Origin: Malachius bipustulatus
Taxonomy: Eukaryota; Arthropoda; Insecta; Coleoptera; Melyridae
Length of the DNA: 64,000 nt
Direction: 5' to 3'
NCBI GenBank assembly: GCA_910589415.1
Contig: OU342632.1
Span: 43,389,341-43,453,340 of the forward strand
The position numbers and the translations under genes were made by a program. The notes beneath the pieces were generated by a model. The model was not told the DNA's origin. It saw nothing but the letters and a program-made list of their open reading frames with translations, and searched no databases. Positions 43,536-56,175 of this stretch are shown here, in pieces (the first letter of the stretch is position 1; each line of letters begins with the position of its first letter).

Positions 43536-44384
43536 AATATCCGGAAAAAATTATTTTCTGGATTAATTTTGGTCACTTAAATAATCTTCAAAAAGTGGCA
43601 CGTAAGGTAAACGGTATGGCATATGAGACACTTCTGTCTGCAATTTTAAATTTATTTAATTGATTAAATATCTTGACTTTTTAGACCATTTGACTGCGAG
43701 TTTTTGATTAGCTATAATTTTGATTATGCATTCGCAGTTTTTCGTTGAATCGTTGCCAATTATTATCATGATGAAAGTTTTTCATACCACTAGATCACTG
43801 ATTAGAAATAGAATTAAAACAAACGGTCAAGATGTAAACACAATAAAATCTTGAAAATTTGGAAAATCGGTAAAAAAGTTTAGCAGTACTCACTATTAGT
43901 CGTCAACGACGGTACTATGAAACTTATGAGCCACTATTTGAAAACTCTGTTTAATATAAATAAACTGAAGAAAAATATCAACCTGTATCATGAAAGGAAT
44001 AGGAAAAAAAATACAAAAAATGTAATACTGTAAATATTGTGTTTATTCAAAATGATAGAAGTTAGTAGTTAGTTAGTCGAAATATTTTAATTATAATTGA
44101 CACGATACAAAATTTTGTGTGATACTTATTTTAAATTTGATAATTGAAATATAAATATCGCTATGGCTACGAAACGAAATATTCCTTTCCAGGATTGGTG
44201 TTTCCATCACATCAGCAGCGCCGAATTTTCCGCAACAAAAGGCGCTTTCTTGTATCTTGAACAACTTGTGACTTTCCCTGCAAGGGTTAATGGGTCCCAA
44301 AAATTTGGTTCATTTGCCTAAAAGCGTTTCAAAAAATATACCTATACGATTTTTAAGAATAAAAAAATGAAAATTTTGTGAACA
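43536..44384. other. No gene recognised
   Basis: AT-rich. A 69-codon minus-strand opening at 44,091-44,300 shows no family resemblance and lacks supporting signals. Confidence 0.4.
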
Positions 44385-45020
44385 AACTCAGTCAAATTCG
44401 AGCTACACCTCATTGGAATCTCGCGGAAACAAGAAGAGATGCGGACTGTGTTAAATTGGGTCAAAGTTGCTAAATTTAACGCTCAACAATAAAATTCTTA
44501 GAAAAACTCCGACAGTTTTTTCTGATATTTGAAATTTGACTTTACTCTGTTTACAAAAGTATAGTTATGAAAATATGGATTTATTTGTTATTTTTTCAAT
44601 CCAGAACTACTTATATTAAATTTTTTTTTTTTTTTAAATTCTAGAAAAGGAAAAAAAAATGAATATCGTTCTAAAATCAAAAAAATTCCAGGTCCGTATT
44701 TAAAGAAATAAAAATGATGATGGCCAAAATTCGAAACCTGTACAACTCAATCTTATTACATATTTTGATAGCAAATAAAAAGTGGCCGTGACAATATGCT
44801 TTCAGGTCTTTCATATCTTTTCAAATATGTCAACCAGATGGGAATTGAAAATATAAAACATTTCAGTTTTTTGAGTTTAAACTATCGGAGATAATTTTTT
44901 TCTCAAATTATTATTGCTGAACTTTAAATTTAGCAACTTTGCCCCAATTTAACACAGTCCGTACCTCTTCTAGTTTCCGAGATCCCATAATGATGTAGCT
45001 CGAATTTGTTAGGTAATTTG
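44385..45020. repeat. 630-bp foldback, ends CAAATTCGAGCTAC
   Basis: GTCAAATTCGAGCTACACCT on the left, and CGGACTGTGTTAAATTGGG followed by CAAAGTTGCTAAATTTAA, are complementary to the right arm at 44,930-45,014. A further AGCTCGAATTTGACTCACCC at about 45,166 suggests a second terminus. Non-coding. Confidence 0.75.
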
Positions 45021-45239
45021 TACCAATTTGTACCCCGTGTTAGGTAATACTTGAAGAGGTTATGATACAAATAAAACCAGAACATTGGAAAAAGGGATAA
45101 AAAAAGATAAGGCGATAAAGGTAATAATTAAAGAATAAATTTTATAATAGTATAATATGTAGTAGCTCGAATTTGACTCACCCTATGTAATATTATATGA
45201 GACTGCTGAGAGAGGTCGTTGAGGCTCGTCTGATGTTAA

Positions 45240-47485
45240 CCAAGCAATGATCCACGGAGGTTGTAGAGTGAAATCCCAGGACATGGCACAGAGGGAGTTT
45301 GGGCTCCCTCCCGAGCTAGCCTGTCTGCGGTCTTGTTTCTTTGATGTTTGAGTGGCCTCTTATCCAGAACAGCGTGAATGGCAACAGCCGTTAAAGCACC
45401 GTGGGCCTCCAGGGCAAGCCTAGAGCAAAACCTTGGACGTCGAAGTCCCCAGGGTGAAGATAGACGATCTTTCGAAGACCATCCTCAGTATGGACGTGTT
45501 GGCCATCCACTTCTTTTCATTGAGCTGACCCGCCAATATTAGCCTTGGGGCAGTCCTCAGTGCCGTTTCCCTGTCAAAAATGTCCAGGGGCAGCAGACCG
45601 AGGGCCAAGTCTGGTTCTGGGCCACCATACTATTGAACCCTGTTCGCATGGGCCTGATGACAGCTGTGTACAGCCACAGGGCAACCTTTGGGGGTAAGCC
45701 CCAAGTCGACCCCACGGCCGCCCTTCACTGCCACAGAGCCCTACTAGTCTTTTCGGTTCCTTCATTAACGTGTCTGTCCGCAGAGTATGTTTTCGAATAT
45801 GACAGAAATTAGAATGACAATGTCTTCTTATCAGATCATATTATATCAGGGCTATCCAGAGCAGCGGCGGAGAGGACTTTCCGATCGTATCTCCGCCATT
45901 TATGGTTACTGACCTCAATCTCAACATGTTGCCTATCCATCTTATGACGATGTTAGGGATAGCATCATTCAAATCTATTGATTTGAAGGTGGTCTTATGA
46001 AAGACCCCCTAATGTCTAAAAACGTCCCAAGGGTGATTCCTTTTTTGACCTAGATAAGTCTGTCGCATAGCCTTTCCAATGTTTTTAGTGGAAAAGACTT
46101 TTGATTGGACGAAATGATTTGGCCTGTGTATAGTCGCTACAACAAGGTTTGGGAATAAAATGATTACTTTGACTTATCTCCAAGCTCGGGGTATACGGGG
46201 TGGAAACTTGTAAGTGGGTCATAGGAATTTACCATTGTAATTTTAGTTTTATGCAAATAATATCTTCAGGCTTATCTTTAGAATAAAATGTTAATGAGTT
46301 CTGGGAATAGCTAAAATCTACTTGATTAGATACTTTAAATTTTGATTAGGTTTATATTAATGCAGTCAAATAAAAATCTAATTTTTTTTCAATATATACC
46401 TAATTGGCAACTACCTGCATTTTATTATGATGGTGCCATTCTTTTGCTGTGTAGGTACCTATACCTACATTTTGATATTAAATTATCAACAAAATCTTGA
46501 AAGTAATATAAATTAAATTTGTCTGCTGTGACTTAAATGGACCCATGATTATTAAATAATCCCACAATGTCAATAAAACCGGCAAACGAGGGCAAAGTTT
46601 AAAATTATGAATTTTCTTTAGGATATTTCTACATTATTAGTGAAGCGTTTTAACTGAAAATAGGATCCTTAAATAGAAATCGTCATTGTAAAAAAAACTA
46701 TTTCCTCTATAATTTTTTTCTGTCAATCTAAACTTGGAGATGCACAATACAGAGTATTCATGTTAAAGTCCTACCAAGTTACAAGGTTCCAGTCTGTGTA
46801 TCCTTATGCTAAGCATGCCCTGAAGAGTCTTACCAGAAACGTCAGCAGGTACTCCAGACCCCACTGTAGCAGGGCGGAATAGATGCCGTCCCATCCTGGG
46901 GACTTGTAGGGCGGGGGAGCATTTATTTCCCATGCAATTCTGTTGCTTTCCACCGCTCGGGCAGCCACACTCCAGCCCACCTTAGATGGGACGGGCGGGA
47001 GATAGGTCGTCGGGTGAGAAGCGGTCGGCGCCAGATTGCAGTCTGGGAAGTGAGTGGTCCCCATTAACTTTGGGGGGTTTCTGGAGAGCATCTAGAGCTT
47101 ACCCTTGCAAATAAAGTCAGAAGTTTGAATCAGCATTTATACCATTTCTATTAAAGGTACATATTTATTTTTAAGCGACTTTGGACTAGCGCCTAGCTTT
47201 ATTTGTTATAGGGTGTCAGCAGCGCCGCCGTCCCCTCATTTTTCCTGAAGTTCTACCTGTTCCCAGGTGAAGGCTTGGAACCAGACAGTAGAGAGGGTAT
47301 CTTTGCATGCCCCTTATTATGACCAAGTAGCCCTTACCCTAAGGCAAGGTTCCAAACCCTCAATTATCAAGACGACCAGGAAGGTGTCTGGGTTGGTTGC
47401 CTCCCCAGCTACCCGCCAGGACGCCTTCCTTCTTTTAGCATCTGCACCGCTGATGTGTTTCCTCCCAGGAGGACTCTCATCGTGA
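45240..47485 (-). pseudogene. Decayed non-LTR retrotransposon (R1/I-like), minus strand
   Basis: From high to low coordinates: the RT N-terminal block at 47,091-46,804 (PPPYKSPGWDGIYSALLQWG; LVRLFRACLA), an AT-rich interruption (46,150-46,800), an RT core piece at about 46,110-45,830 (GTFLDIRGSF; IVIRWIGNMLRLRSV; SPPLLW), post-RT pieces at 45,790-45,420 (LYTAVIRPMRTG; LPLDIF; LAGQLNEKKW), and a C-terminal RNase H piece (WIRGHSNIK; TADRLAREGAQTPSVPCPG). Several frameshifts; no YADD core was found. It is related to, but clearly distinct from, the open element at 33-35 kb. Confidence 0.75.
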
Positions 47486-47599
47486 GGTGCAGAGTTGTTC
47501 TCGGCGTTGCCGCTTCTTGTATCTTGGGAAGGCTAGAAATTCACTCCAGCCTTCTCAGGTTCTTTGGGGTGCTGAATGGAATCAGCTCCCCCGGATTGT

Positions 47600-48965
47600 C
47601 TGTAAAGAGAATTCTCGAAGGAATGAAATTTAGTCTTAGGAACTGTGACCCAATCTCGAATGTCATGCCACAGTTCGGTCGCCTAAGAATCATGGCTTGA
47701 TAGTTCTCTTTGACAGGTTTTTTACGTAGAGCTATTGAATTTACAATCACATGAAAATACTTGCTGCTTTTGGCCTAGGTAGGATCAGTTGTTTTCAAAT
47801 TGTTGTTCAGTCTTGTGTCTTTGCGTCTTATCATTTTTTTTTTCTATTTACTAATTTTATATGAAATTTTATAGAATAAAAATTAAGATATTTACGTTTA
47901 AATGTGTTCAATATCTTAGTCCAAACTATTCGCCAAAGATAAATCTTCAATTGATGATATTTCAATTATAAATTCTCCTTCTTGAACAAATTTCTTCAAA
48001 TTGTAGACATTTTTTCATAAGTAATATAATATGACTATATTGCTGTATTTCTTAATTATTCTTATTAACTGTAATAATACTTAAATATTAATAAGTATGT
48101 AAGTTGGCTTAATATTTTTAAGCGATGAAACTGAGAATTGACATTGAAATTCAAAATTTACAACATTTTTCAATAAAACTATTATTCTTCATTTTACGGA
48201 TTATTGTTTGAGGAATTAGGTACTAGAATAATAAGCATAACGGGCAAAAAAATAAGTGAGTACAACAATAAAATCTAACACGTCCAAACGACATGCACAT
48301 ACAGGATTACTTCTTCTTTCGCAAGGCTGGTGCAAGGGAGGATAATAAATCAATTTTGATGTCAAAGATCCAATCGCTAATGGAATCTAGGGCACCTTAG
48401 TTGATTCCCCACGCCTATGCGCCCATACAAATAAATCAAAAATATCGAAACAACTCTACTGACACCCACTCACATCGTTCTTAAAGCACAGTTTTTCATC
48501 AACTTCTACAAAACGTCTCAAAGACACAATACTCAAGCAAACCTTCATCTAATAGACAAGAAGGAAACCATTGAAAAAATAATTGAAGCAATGTCTTGAC
48601 CAACTATAGCAACTCAATGTTGGTACAAAAGCAATGCATGGTTTTGTGTTCTAATCTACAAAACAATGATCAAACCTCGTTAAAAGCCTCAACCATCGTC
48701 ATACGTCTGCAATAATACCTCTCGAAAGCGAATGGGAACGTCACATCAAACAAGGCATTTAAGGAGCAATCTCTAATGTTATCCAAAGACACCATTGTCC
48801 GAACAAACATTACCCCATGACTTCGCTGATAAACTGAAGGAAGTTTACCTAAAGCTGTTACTTCTGCAAGCTTTTAGCGCATAAAGATGTCAGTCTTAAA
48901 ATAAATACATGTTAAGTGGTTATCTCTTTTCCTTGCATTAGAAAACTATGAGAATAGTTTTGATA
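47600..48965. repeat. Copy 1 of a 1.4-1.6 kb direct duplication
   Basis: Begins CTGTAAAGAGAATTCTCGAA and matches 50,839-52,405 in the same order: TCTCGAATGTCATGCCACAG, CATGGCTTGATAGTTCTCTT, ACGACATGCACATACAGGAT, GATGTCAAAGATCCAATCGC, GCATTTAAGGAGCAATCTCT and ACATTACCCCATGACTTCGC. Small indels throughout. There is no long ORF conserved between the copies, so it looks non-coding. The left boundary abuts the decayed retroelement. Confidence 0.8.
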
Positions 48966-50838
48966 ACGCAAGTAAAGTCCCTCCTATTAATGGTATGGAT
49001 AGAAAAGCGCTAAAAAATATTAAGAGAAAGAAAAACACATTAGCACTGTAATTGGACTAGTACGCAATACCCGGCGTACCCGCGGGTTAAGGCCCACCCA
49101 TAAGCTAGCGTCCGCTTATGGGTACTTCCACCACCCAGCCACTCATCCTGGTCGCCCTATGCTTCATAGGGAACGACGAGAACAAGTGGCCTCCTTACTC
49201 AGTTACAACAAAAATTACAAAAAAGTCCAATTCAGCCAATTTAGATAGGTATGTACAGTCACTACTCTAACTATGATTAAATTATCTTCATAACCGGTCT
49301 TGAGAGATATCCAATCATAGAGAGAGCATGTCTGATATTTCCTTTTGCTAAAAGACTTGAAATTATTGTTTAACGGTACTTGTTGCATATTTATTTTGTT
49401 ACAACGTAGTGAACACCTGTGCCTATTACTATGAAAATTATTAAAATTTTATTCAGATATTTTAATTTGTTTTCGATAGTTTTAAACCCCTTGTCAGATA
49501 TTTATGTGCAACATACACATTTTGGATGAGATTATTATCAATTTTATATACGCTGGTAATAAGAATACAGTATTATTGTTTCATATAATATTACGTGTAA
49601 TTTTCTAAAGGTTAGATGAATCATTTTGTATAATAGCCCACGTTAACAAGGCGACCAACAAGGATTGTACAGAAATTGTTTTAACTCTACTCATATCAAA
49701 ATACGCAAATTTACAAAGTCCTTTTCTTTCAATTATTTCAACCTTCACGCTTAATACATAGGTATATGAAATTCTGAGTTCATTAAATAAAACAATATTT
49801 TATTAAAGCTGCAATAATTTTTGCAAATATGTTGCAGTCCAATGTTCATCCTTTGTCCTTCATAATCTATTAGAATAAATTTAAATAAAACACTCTACCT
49901 ACATTACTTTTAATTAAAAAATACTAACAACAAAACTAACAACTGTATTAGTTTGAATTATCACAAAAATACCCAACTTTTATTTATCAACACTATAGCA
50001 ATTTTTGCATAAAATATATTTACAGGAAGAAGCTTAAAAATCGACGACAATTACCTATTTTTTTTTACAATTACCTCCAGATACCTGCAAGTTACCTAGG
50101 ATACATACCTATAACCAGTGTTATAAAAAATCGATCAAAGTTTAACATTTTTCATAATAACTCATTATAATGCTGCATTTTAGAAATTTTTCAGTACTAA
50201 ACTTCTATTTGGTTATAATAATAATCATTGTATTTTTTTAATTCAAATTTTATACTAGTTATATAAATATATAAAATCATTATTTGCAATTTCCAATATG
50301 GACAATGTCGTACCTTTGAAGTACAGAATAACTCGTATGTTTTACCTAAAGACAAAAATGAAGGGCTAGAATTCTCCAACATTTACAATATCAATATATT
50401 ATGTTGATTACATTAATGTATGTCAATTTTGCTTAAAATTCAAATTATGAATAATTATTTCAAATACATAGAGGTATGTACAATCAAAGTACCTATTTTA
50501 CGTTTTGCAAACACATTCATATCAATGATCAGCTTGAACCATTTCATACCACACCAGCTTTTTGCAAGAAAATTTAAATCATACAATAGACAACGAACAA
50601 ATCAAACTCAAGACGCTCGCATACACCATTTACAATACCTTAAGTAAACCAGAGGATTATTTACAAAAGAATCATATTAAATAGAACAAACACTACCATA
50701 ACAGAACATCAAAGCTTTACCAAAGGAAATTCCGAATTGTCTCTGAGAACACCTTTGCTAGCGCTAGCACAAATACAATGGCCATTGAAATAAAGTTAGT
50801 GTTTTAGCATACACTTACCTACGGACAATAATACTTAT
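48966..50838. other. Spacer between the duplicated blocks; no gene seen
   Basis: Holds a GC-rich island with a hairpin at 49,096-49,123 and otherwise AT-rich sequence. A 75-codon plus-strand opening near 50,420 shows no family resemblance. Confidence 0.4.
49096..49123. repeat. Perfect 10-bp hairpin in a GC-rich island
   Basis: ACCCATAAGC, an 8-nt loop, then GCTTATGGGT. It lies in a segment (about 49,065-49,200) markedly richer in G and C than its surroundings, probably an inserted mobile-element fragment of unknown type. Confidence 0.5.
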
Positions 50839-52405
50839 CTGTAAAGAGAGTTCTCGAAGGAATGAACTTTAGTCTTAGGAACCATGACCCAATCTCGAAT
50901 GTAATGCCACAGTGCGGTCGCCTAAAATTCATGGCTTGATAGTTCTCTTTGACAATTTTTTTACAAGTAGTTATTAAATTTACATTCAGTTTATATTAGA
51001 GTACTTGCTGCTTCTGGCCTGGATAGGATCAGTTGTATTCTTATAGTTTCATTTTCCGTTTTCTAAATTTTTCTTCAGTTTTGTGTCTTTGCTTCTTATT
51101 AGTAATTTTCTTCGATTTACTGCTGCTATATAATTTTATAAGTACAATTTTAAGTTTCTTTAGGTAACAAAAAGTGTTTAAATGTTATCAATATCTTATA
51201 GTCTTCTTAAGCTATACAAACTTCGCTGAAGATAAATCTTCAATCGGTGATATTTCCTTAAAATTTTCCTTCATTAAAATTTTCTTCAAAATTTTAGAAA
51301 TGCCTTTATAATTTATAATATGACGACGCTTCATTTCAAACTTTATTAACGCAAGTATCTATCTCTGCATGTACAAAATCTTTTTCTATTGATTGTCTTT
51401 TAATGCAAGTTTCAATGTCATTCTAACATACTAAACTTGATTATTCTAATAATATATAAGCATGTCGATTGGCTTAATATTTTCATGTTATGATTAAGTA
51501 ATGAAATTCAGAATTGATCTTCTAATTCAAAATTTCAAAAATTTTACCATATAATATTATTCTTCATTTTATGGATATTATTCTCTGAGGAATTACTAGA
51601 ATAATAAGCATAACAGGCAAAAATAATAAGTACAACAATAAAATCCACCACTTCCAAACGACATGCACATACAGGATCACGTCTTCTTATGCAGGGCTGG
51701 TGCAAGGGAGTATCAATCGATTTTGATGTCAAAGATCCAATCGCTAATGAAACCTAGGACACTTTCATCGATTACCCACTCCCTTGCGCCCATACAAATA
51801 AATCAAAAATGCCGAAACAACTCTCCTGGCATACGCTCAGGTCTTTCTTTCAGTACAGTTTCCCATCAGATTCTATAAATCCTCTCAAAGACACAATACT
51901 CAAGCAAACCTTTCTCTAATAGAGAAGAAGGAAACCATTGACCAAAGAATCATTTAAGCAATCTTAAAGCTTTGCATGTCTTCACCAACAGCAACTCAAT
52001 GTTAGTACAAAAGCAATGTCTGGTTCTGTGTGTTCTAATCTACAAAACAAGTGATCAAACCTCATTACGTCTTTCGAAGCTAGCCTCAACTATCATCATA
52101 CGGCTGCAACACCTCGCGAAAGCGAATGAGGATGTCATATCAAACAAGGCATTTAAGGAGCAATCTCTAATGTTATCCAAAGACACCATTGTCCGAACAA
52201 ACATTACCCCATGACTTCGCTGATACACTGAAGGAAGCTTACTGATTCGGTCACCTGTTCAAGTCTATTACAGGGTGGAACTTTACTCAAAGCTGTTATT
52301 TCCGCAAGCTTTTGGCGCACAAAGATGTCAGTCTTTAAATTATGCATGTAAGCAAGTGGTTATCTCTCTTCCTTACATTTGAAAAATGTGAGAATAATTC
52401 TGACT
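50839..52405. repeat. Copy 2 of the 1.4-1.6 kb direct duplication
   Basis: Matches 47,600-48,965 in order and orientation, offset about 3.24 kb at the left end and about 3.44 kb at the right because of insertions. It ends near ATGTCAGTCTTTAAATTATG, then GTGGTTATCTCTCTTCCTTA. Confidence 0.8.
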
Positions 52406-53755
52406 GCAGATCAGTGAAAGTTTAATCGAAAAAAAATCATTAGAAAATATCCCAAATTCATGCATAATAAGCTCTATGATATGCCCCTACTTATGATATG
52501 CACGCAGACAAGACAAGTATAAACATAAAACAATACGTTAAGAAAAACAATTCCAATTAGCGAATAGGGGTCTGCATATCTGTGTTTACGTAATCAGTAT
52601 CCAGATGATTATACGCATTAGAATTATCATAACTCATCAGCATATTGTTTAGAGAAATGTTCTTTCTCTCAACCATTTTCATGAGAATGAAGATTCAGTC
52701 ACAGAGGTTCTTCCAAAAAGTTTCAAGCATTTATCATGTAACCTGAGAAATAACTCGCCGAGTTAGTCGCACCCTGCATTAATAAACTAATCAGAGAGTG
52801 TATTATGATACACTGTAGCATTCTCGCAAATTAGAAGATGCCTTGCATGTTGGTGAGATTGATCTTCAGATGTTTGGTCTGAAGTTCATTCTTATGAACG
52901 TGCTACATAATCAAAGCCAACGGCTCCTCTACTCTAACAATGATTCGATATTGATTCTGTGGGCAGAAGCGGTGATGTTAGCCATGGATCTCGAAGCACT
53001 CAAAAGGATCCACCCGAGAAGGCCACCTTCAAACTTAGCATCCGAAAGCTCAATCTCTAATGATTCTTACAGACAGCTAAGGCCTACGGTGACAATCCGG
53101 GGGATCCATCTAACAATCTGACTCAAGGCCTCACGATTTACAACTAACTCTATCGTTGTATGGAGGAGTCTTTTTTAATCTTCTATTAAGCTATTCTCTT
53201 CTATTTGGAAGTAAAATTCAATATTGAAGTTAAAAGTCTTATTATAATACTCAAGTTCTCAGACATTAAAGATTGGGACGACACTCTTCTTTATCAATCA
53301 ACTCTCTCTCTCTCTCTGTCTCTCTAGAAATTTCTTGTCAATAAGTAATTTGTGATTCTTATAATAGCTTCTCAAATAAATGTACTTATTAAATGGAAAA
53401 TTTGCCATGTTGCTTGTCTCAATCAGGGATTTTTATATCCAAATATTGTTTCAACTATTTATTATTCCCTCTGTTCTCTTCTATTTGGAAATTTTTCAGT
53501 GTAAAAGTAATAGATTCTTGAAGATTTCAGTTATTATTGCGATCAAACGTTACAATGACGATTAGTAAGGATCAAGTTCTTCGTTCTTCGTTATTTCTTA
53601 CAATAATTATATGATAATAATTTTTAATATTTATGATAAATTCTATTAAAACAGGTAGGTACACTAATACATATTATTATAGAAAAGAGTTTCACAAATA
53701 TTTCATCGAAGTAACCAAATAACTACCTACCTACGCATATTACCATGCATTTTTT
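52406..53755. other. No gene recognised; contains a CT microsatellite
   Basis: A (CT)n tract lies at 53,302-53,325. The segment 52,930-53,125 is more GC-rich and has a 92-codon opening (ALKRIHPRRPPSNLASES), but I recognise no family and no clear splice signals. Confidence 0.35.
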
Positions 53756-53924
53756 TTGCAAAATAACACCATAAAACTAGAGGAATTTAATTCACCAATA
53801 GATCTCTCAACGATAATTAAACCTTTTTACAAAGATGATGAAATTATAAGCCCAATTACAAATACTTTGCGATCATCTAATTACGGCATAGGGAAATGGA
53901 ATTGCGCAACTTTACCACAAAACA
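53756..53924 (+). other. Possible unidentified exon
   Basis: An open stretch reading KLEEFNSPIDLSTIIKPFYK and GIGKWNCATLPQN, then AACA directly before a strong donor, GTAAGT (53,925). It has no ATG in frame nearby and no obvious acceptor, and I do not recognise the sequence. Its mixed residue composition is unlike the usual AT-rich noise, but the call is weak. Confidence 0.15.
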
Positions 53925-55135
53925 GTAAGTTCTATAACATGTTAAAAACAATCACTCTTCAACTCAGGACTAAAAAATACCACCAAATCAAATATTTAAG
54001 CCTACTGAGAAATATACCATTGCTTGTATTATTTTAATGTCTTTTTTAAGAAACTCTGACCGCTTAGACATGATACCAATAATACTGTGGTTTGTACACT
54101 ATTATCTACCACCTTCTTTTATTATTACTATTATTAGTATTCATTTCAACTTCAACTCAAATTTAAAATTTATTTGTCATAATTGTTGGCATTTCGTTGG
54201 TTAATAATAAATGAGCGCAATAAACGGGAGGTTACTGAGAACATGTTACTTAAAGACGTATCAAACCTGCGTACAAAATTGTTTCCTTTTTAATATCATT
54301 ATAATAGCCTATTATAGCCCATATCGCATTGGCACAAACATTTCAATACGTGTATAATAATTTCAGTTATTCGTTGCATATACCTTTATAACGATTATTA
54401 TTTAGCAAGTACCTATACTTAGTTCAGTTTCTGTATCTCTTTAAATTCATACCTTATAAATTTTGTTGGGAAAATTACCATTAGTTTGGTTAATTTTCAT
54501 ATAAATAACACCATAATAGGATAATTATTATTGAATATGCGTGTATTTCGGAGACATCATTTTACAAAACAGCGCTAATAAGGGAAATGCAGTATTGACT
54601 CGAAATAAATATTACACTACGTTACACTTCATACACCTGTAAAATTTTCAAATATTATACAACTTGGATTTCTTTTTCATCGTAGAAAGCATTTTTTATG
54701 TTTATGTTACTCAAATATAGCATACCCTCCAAATAATAATATTTAGTTCATTCAATTTATTATTTTTATTAGATTTTATTAGACTACCCACATATTATAA
54801 TTAAGCATGAATTTTGGAATATGCACCTTATTGTGGACTTCATTTTTTTCTTTTCTTCTGATCTTTCATTTGTTTCATCTTGATAGATTCTTCATTCTTC
54901 AACTTATGTAGTACGAAGACCCGCAATTCTTATATAAACTATGACGTTACAGTTGTCTATTATATGAAAAATATATCTCTATGACGTGTGACAAATTATT
55001 TCAAGCAACAAGTGCTCTTCAAATAATAATTATCAAAATTGCTAGTTTGTTGTTACTTTTTACTTGCCATTTTCATTTTCTGATGAGAAAAGTATATAAT
55101 TTATTACAGCTTAATTAGAAATAATTTCTCTCCAA
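53925..55135. other. No gene seen
   Basis: Very AT-rich, without recognised repeats or family-like ORFs. Confidence 0.4.
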
Positions 55136-55303
55136 ATGGGATATTCTTCTTTCAACATGTTAGTTAACTTGCCGAATTTCAACGTAAAAAAGAATCAAAT
55201 CATGCGTTCTACCCATAAAATAGTAACCCTGATAAATGTCACCCTTTTCGCTATGTTAGGCGTACATTTTTTTATTGGATTGAAAATTTTACAGTATATT
55301 ACA
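55136..55303 (+). other. Possible first exon of an unidentified membrane protein
   Basis: Starts with ATG (MGYSSFNMLVNLPNFNVK), then a hydrophobic stretch HKIVTLINVTLFAMLGVHFF, and ends at a good donor (ACA then GTAAGTATA at 55,304). A TATATAAT lies about 45 bp upstream of the ATG. No downstream exon could be matched. May be chance. Confidence 0.15.
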
Positions 55304-56175
55304 GTAAGTATAATATTAAAAGATGAATCACATATTATGTTTTTGCGAAATTATCACGCACATATCACAATTAAAAAAATTGAACTTTCTATAAGTATAC
55401 TGGTCAAATTTGACAATAAGAATCTTTAATGGAATCAATGGGCGCATAATTTATGTTTTATTTTCGGAATGCATTTTAATACTGGCAACTAACCTATAGG
55501 TAAAATTTAACGATAAATTTATACATATTAGTTCTAGCATAAGCCATTCCACACTAACCATACTAATAACCAGTACATCATGAAAATAGTATACTGTTTA
55601 GTCATGTAATGTGTTATTATAAACCATTGTAACAATGTATTTTTAAAACAAGCTGAATGAGGATTATCAAACAAACAGCGATCAAATAAAAGTACAATAT
55701 GAAATGGACAGATAATAAGCTAAAGAACGAAAATTTACCACTCAAAAAATTCACACTTATCTATGAGGGGAGTAATACTTGAAATATGAGGGGAGTAAGA
55801 CAATTAGATACAAAACGGCAGCAATATGTGCAACAATAACAATACTAATTAAGTAACCAGCTAAGTAGGTAATCAAATTAAGTAATTAAATTCCTATTAC
55901 ATACATATTTAGATCGTGGATAAACTTATAAGCAATATTTGTAACATTTATCAAATTCTGCCATAAGCAAATGTAAATGTAACCTAACGTGATCATTCAC
56001 ATCTTCGACTTCAACCAAATTGCATAATTATTAGTGATTGAGAACGTGCAACTCAAGAACATCTCACGAACGAAAGCTCTATAGTAGGATAATATGTATT
56101 GTGTTAAAACCTCAACTATTATAAGTTAATGTAGGAACTCTGTACAATTTTTAATAATTAGCTAAATGCGTAAAG
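55304..56175. other. No gene seen
   Basis: AT-rich sequence leading into the long-period repeat array. Confidence 0.4.

Noticed and set aside
52843..53121. 92-codon plus-strand opening in a less AT-rich patch
   Set aside because: No recognisable domain, splice context or conservation evidence; left as unexplained sequence.
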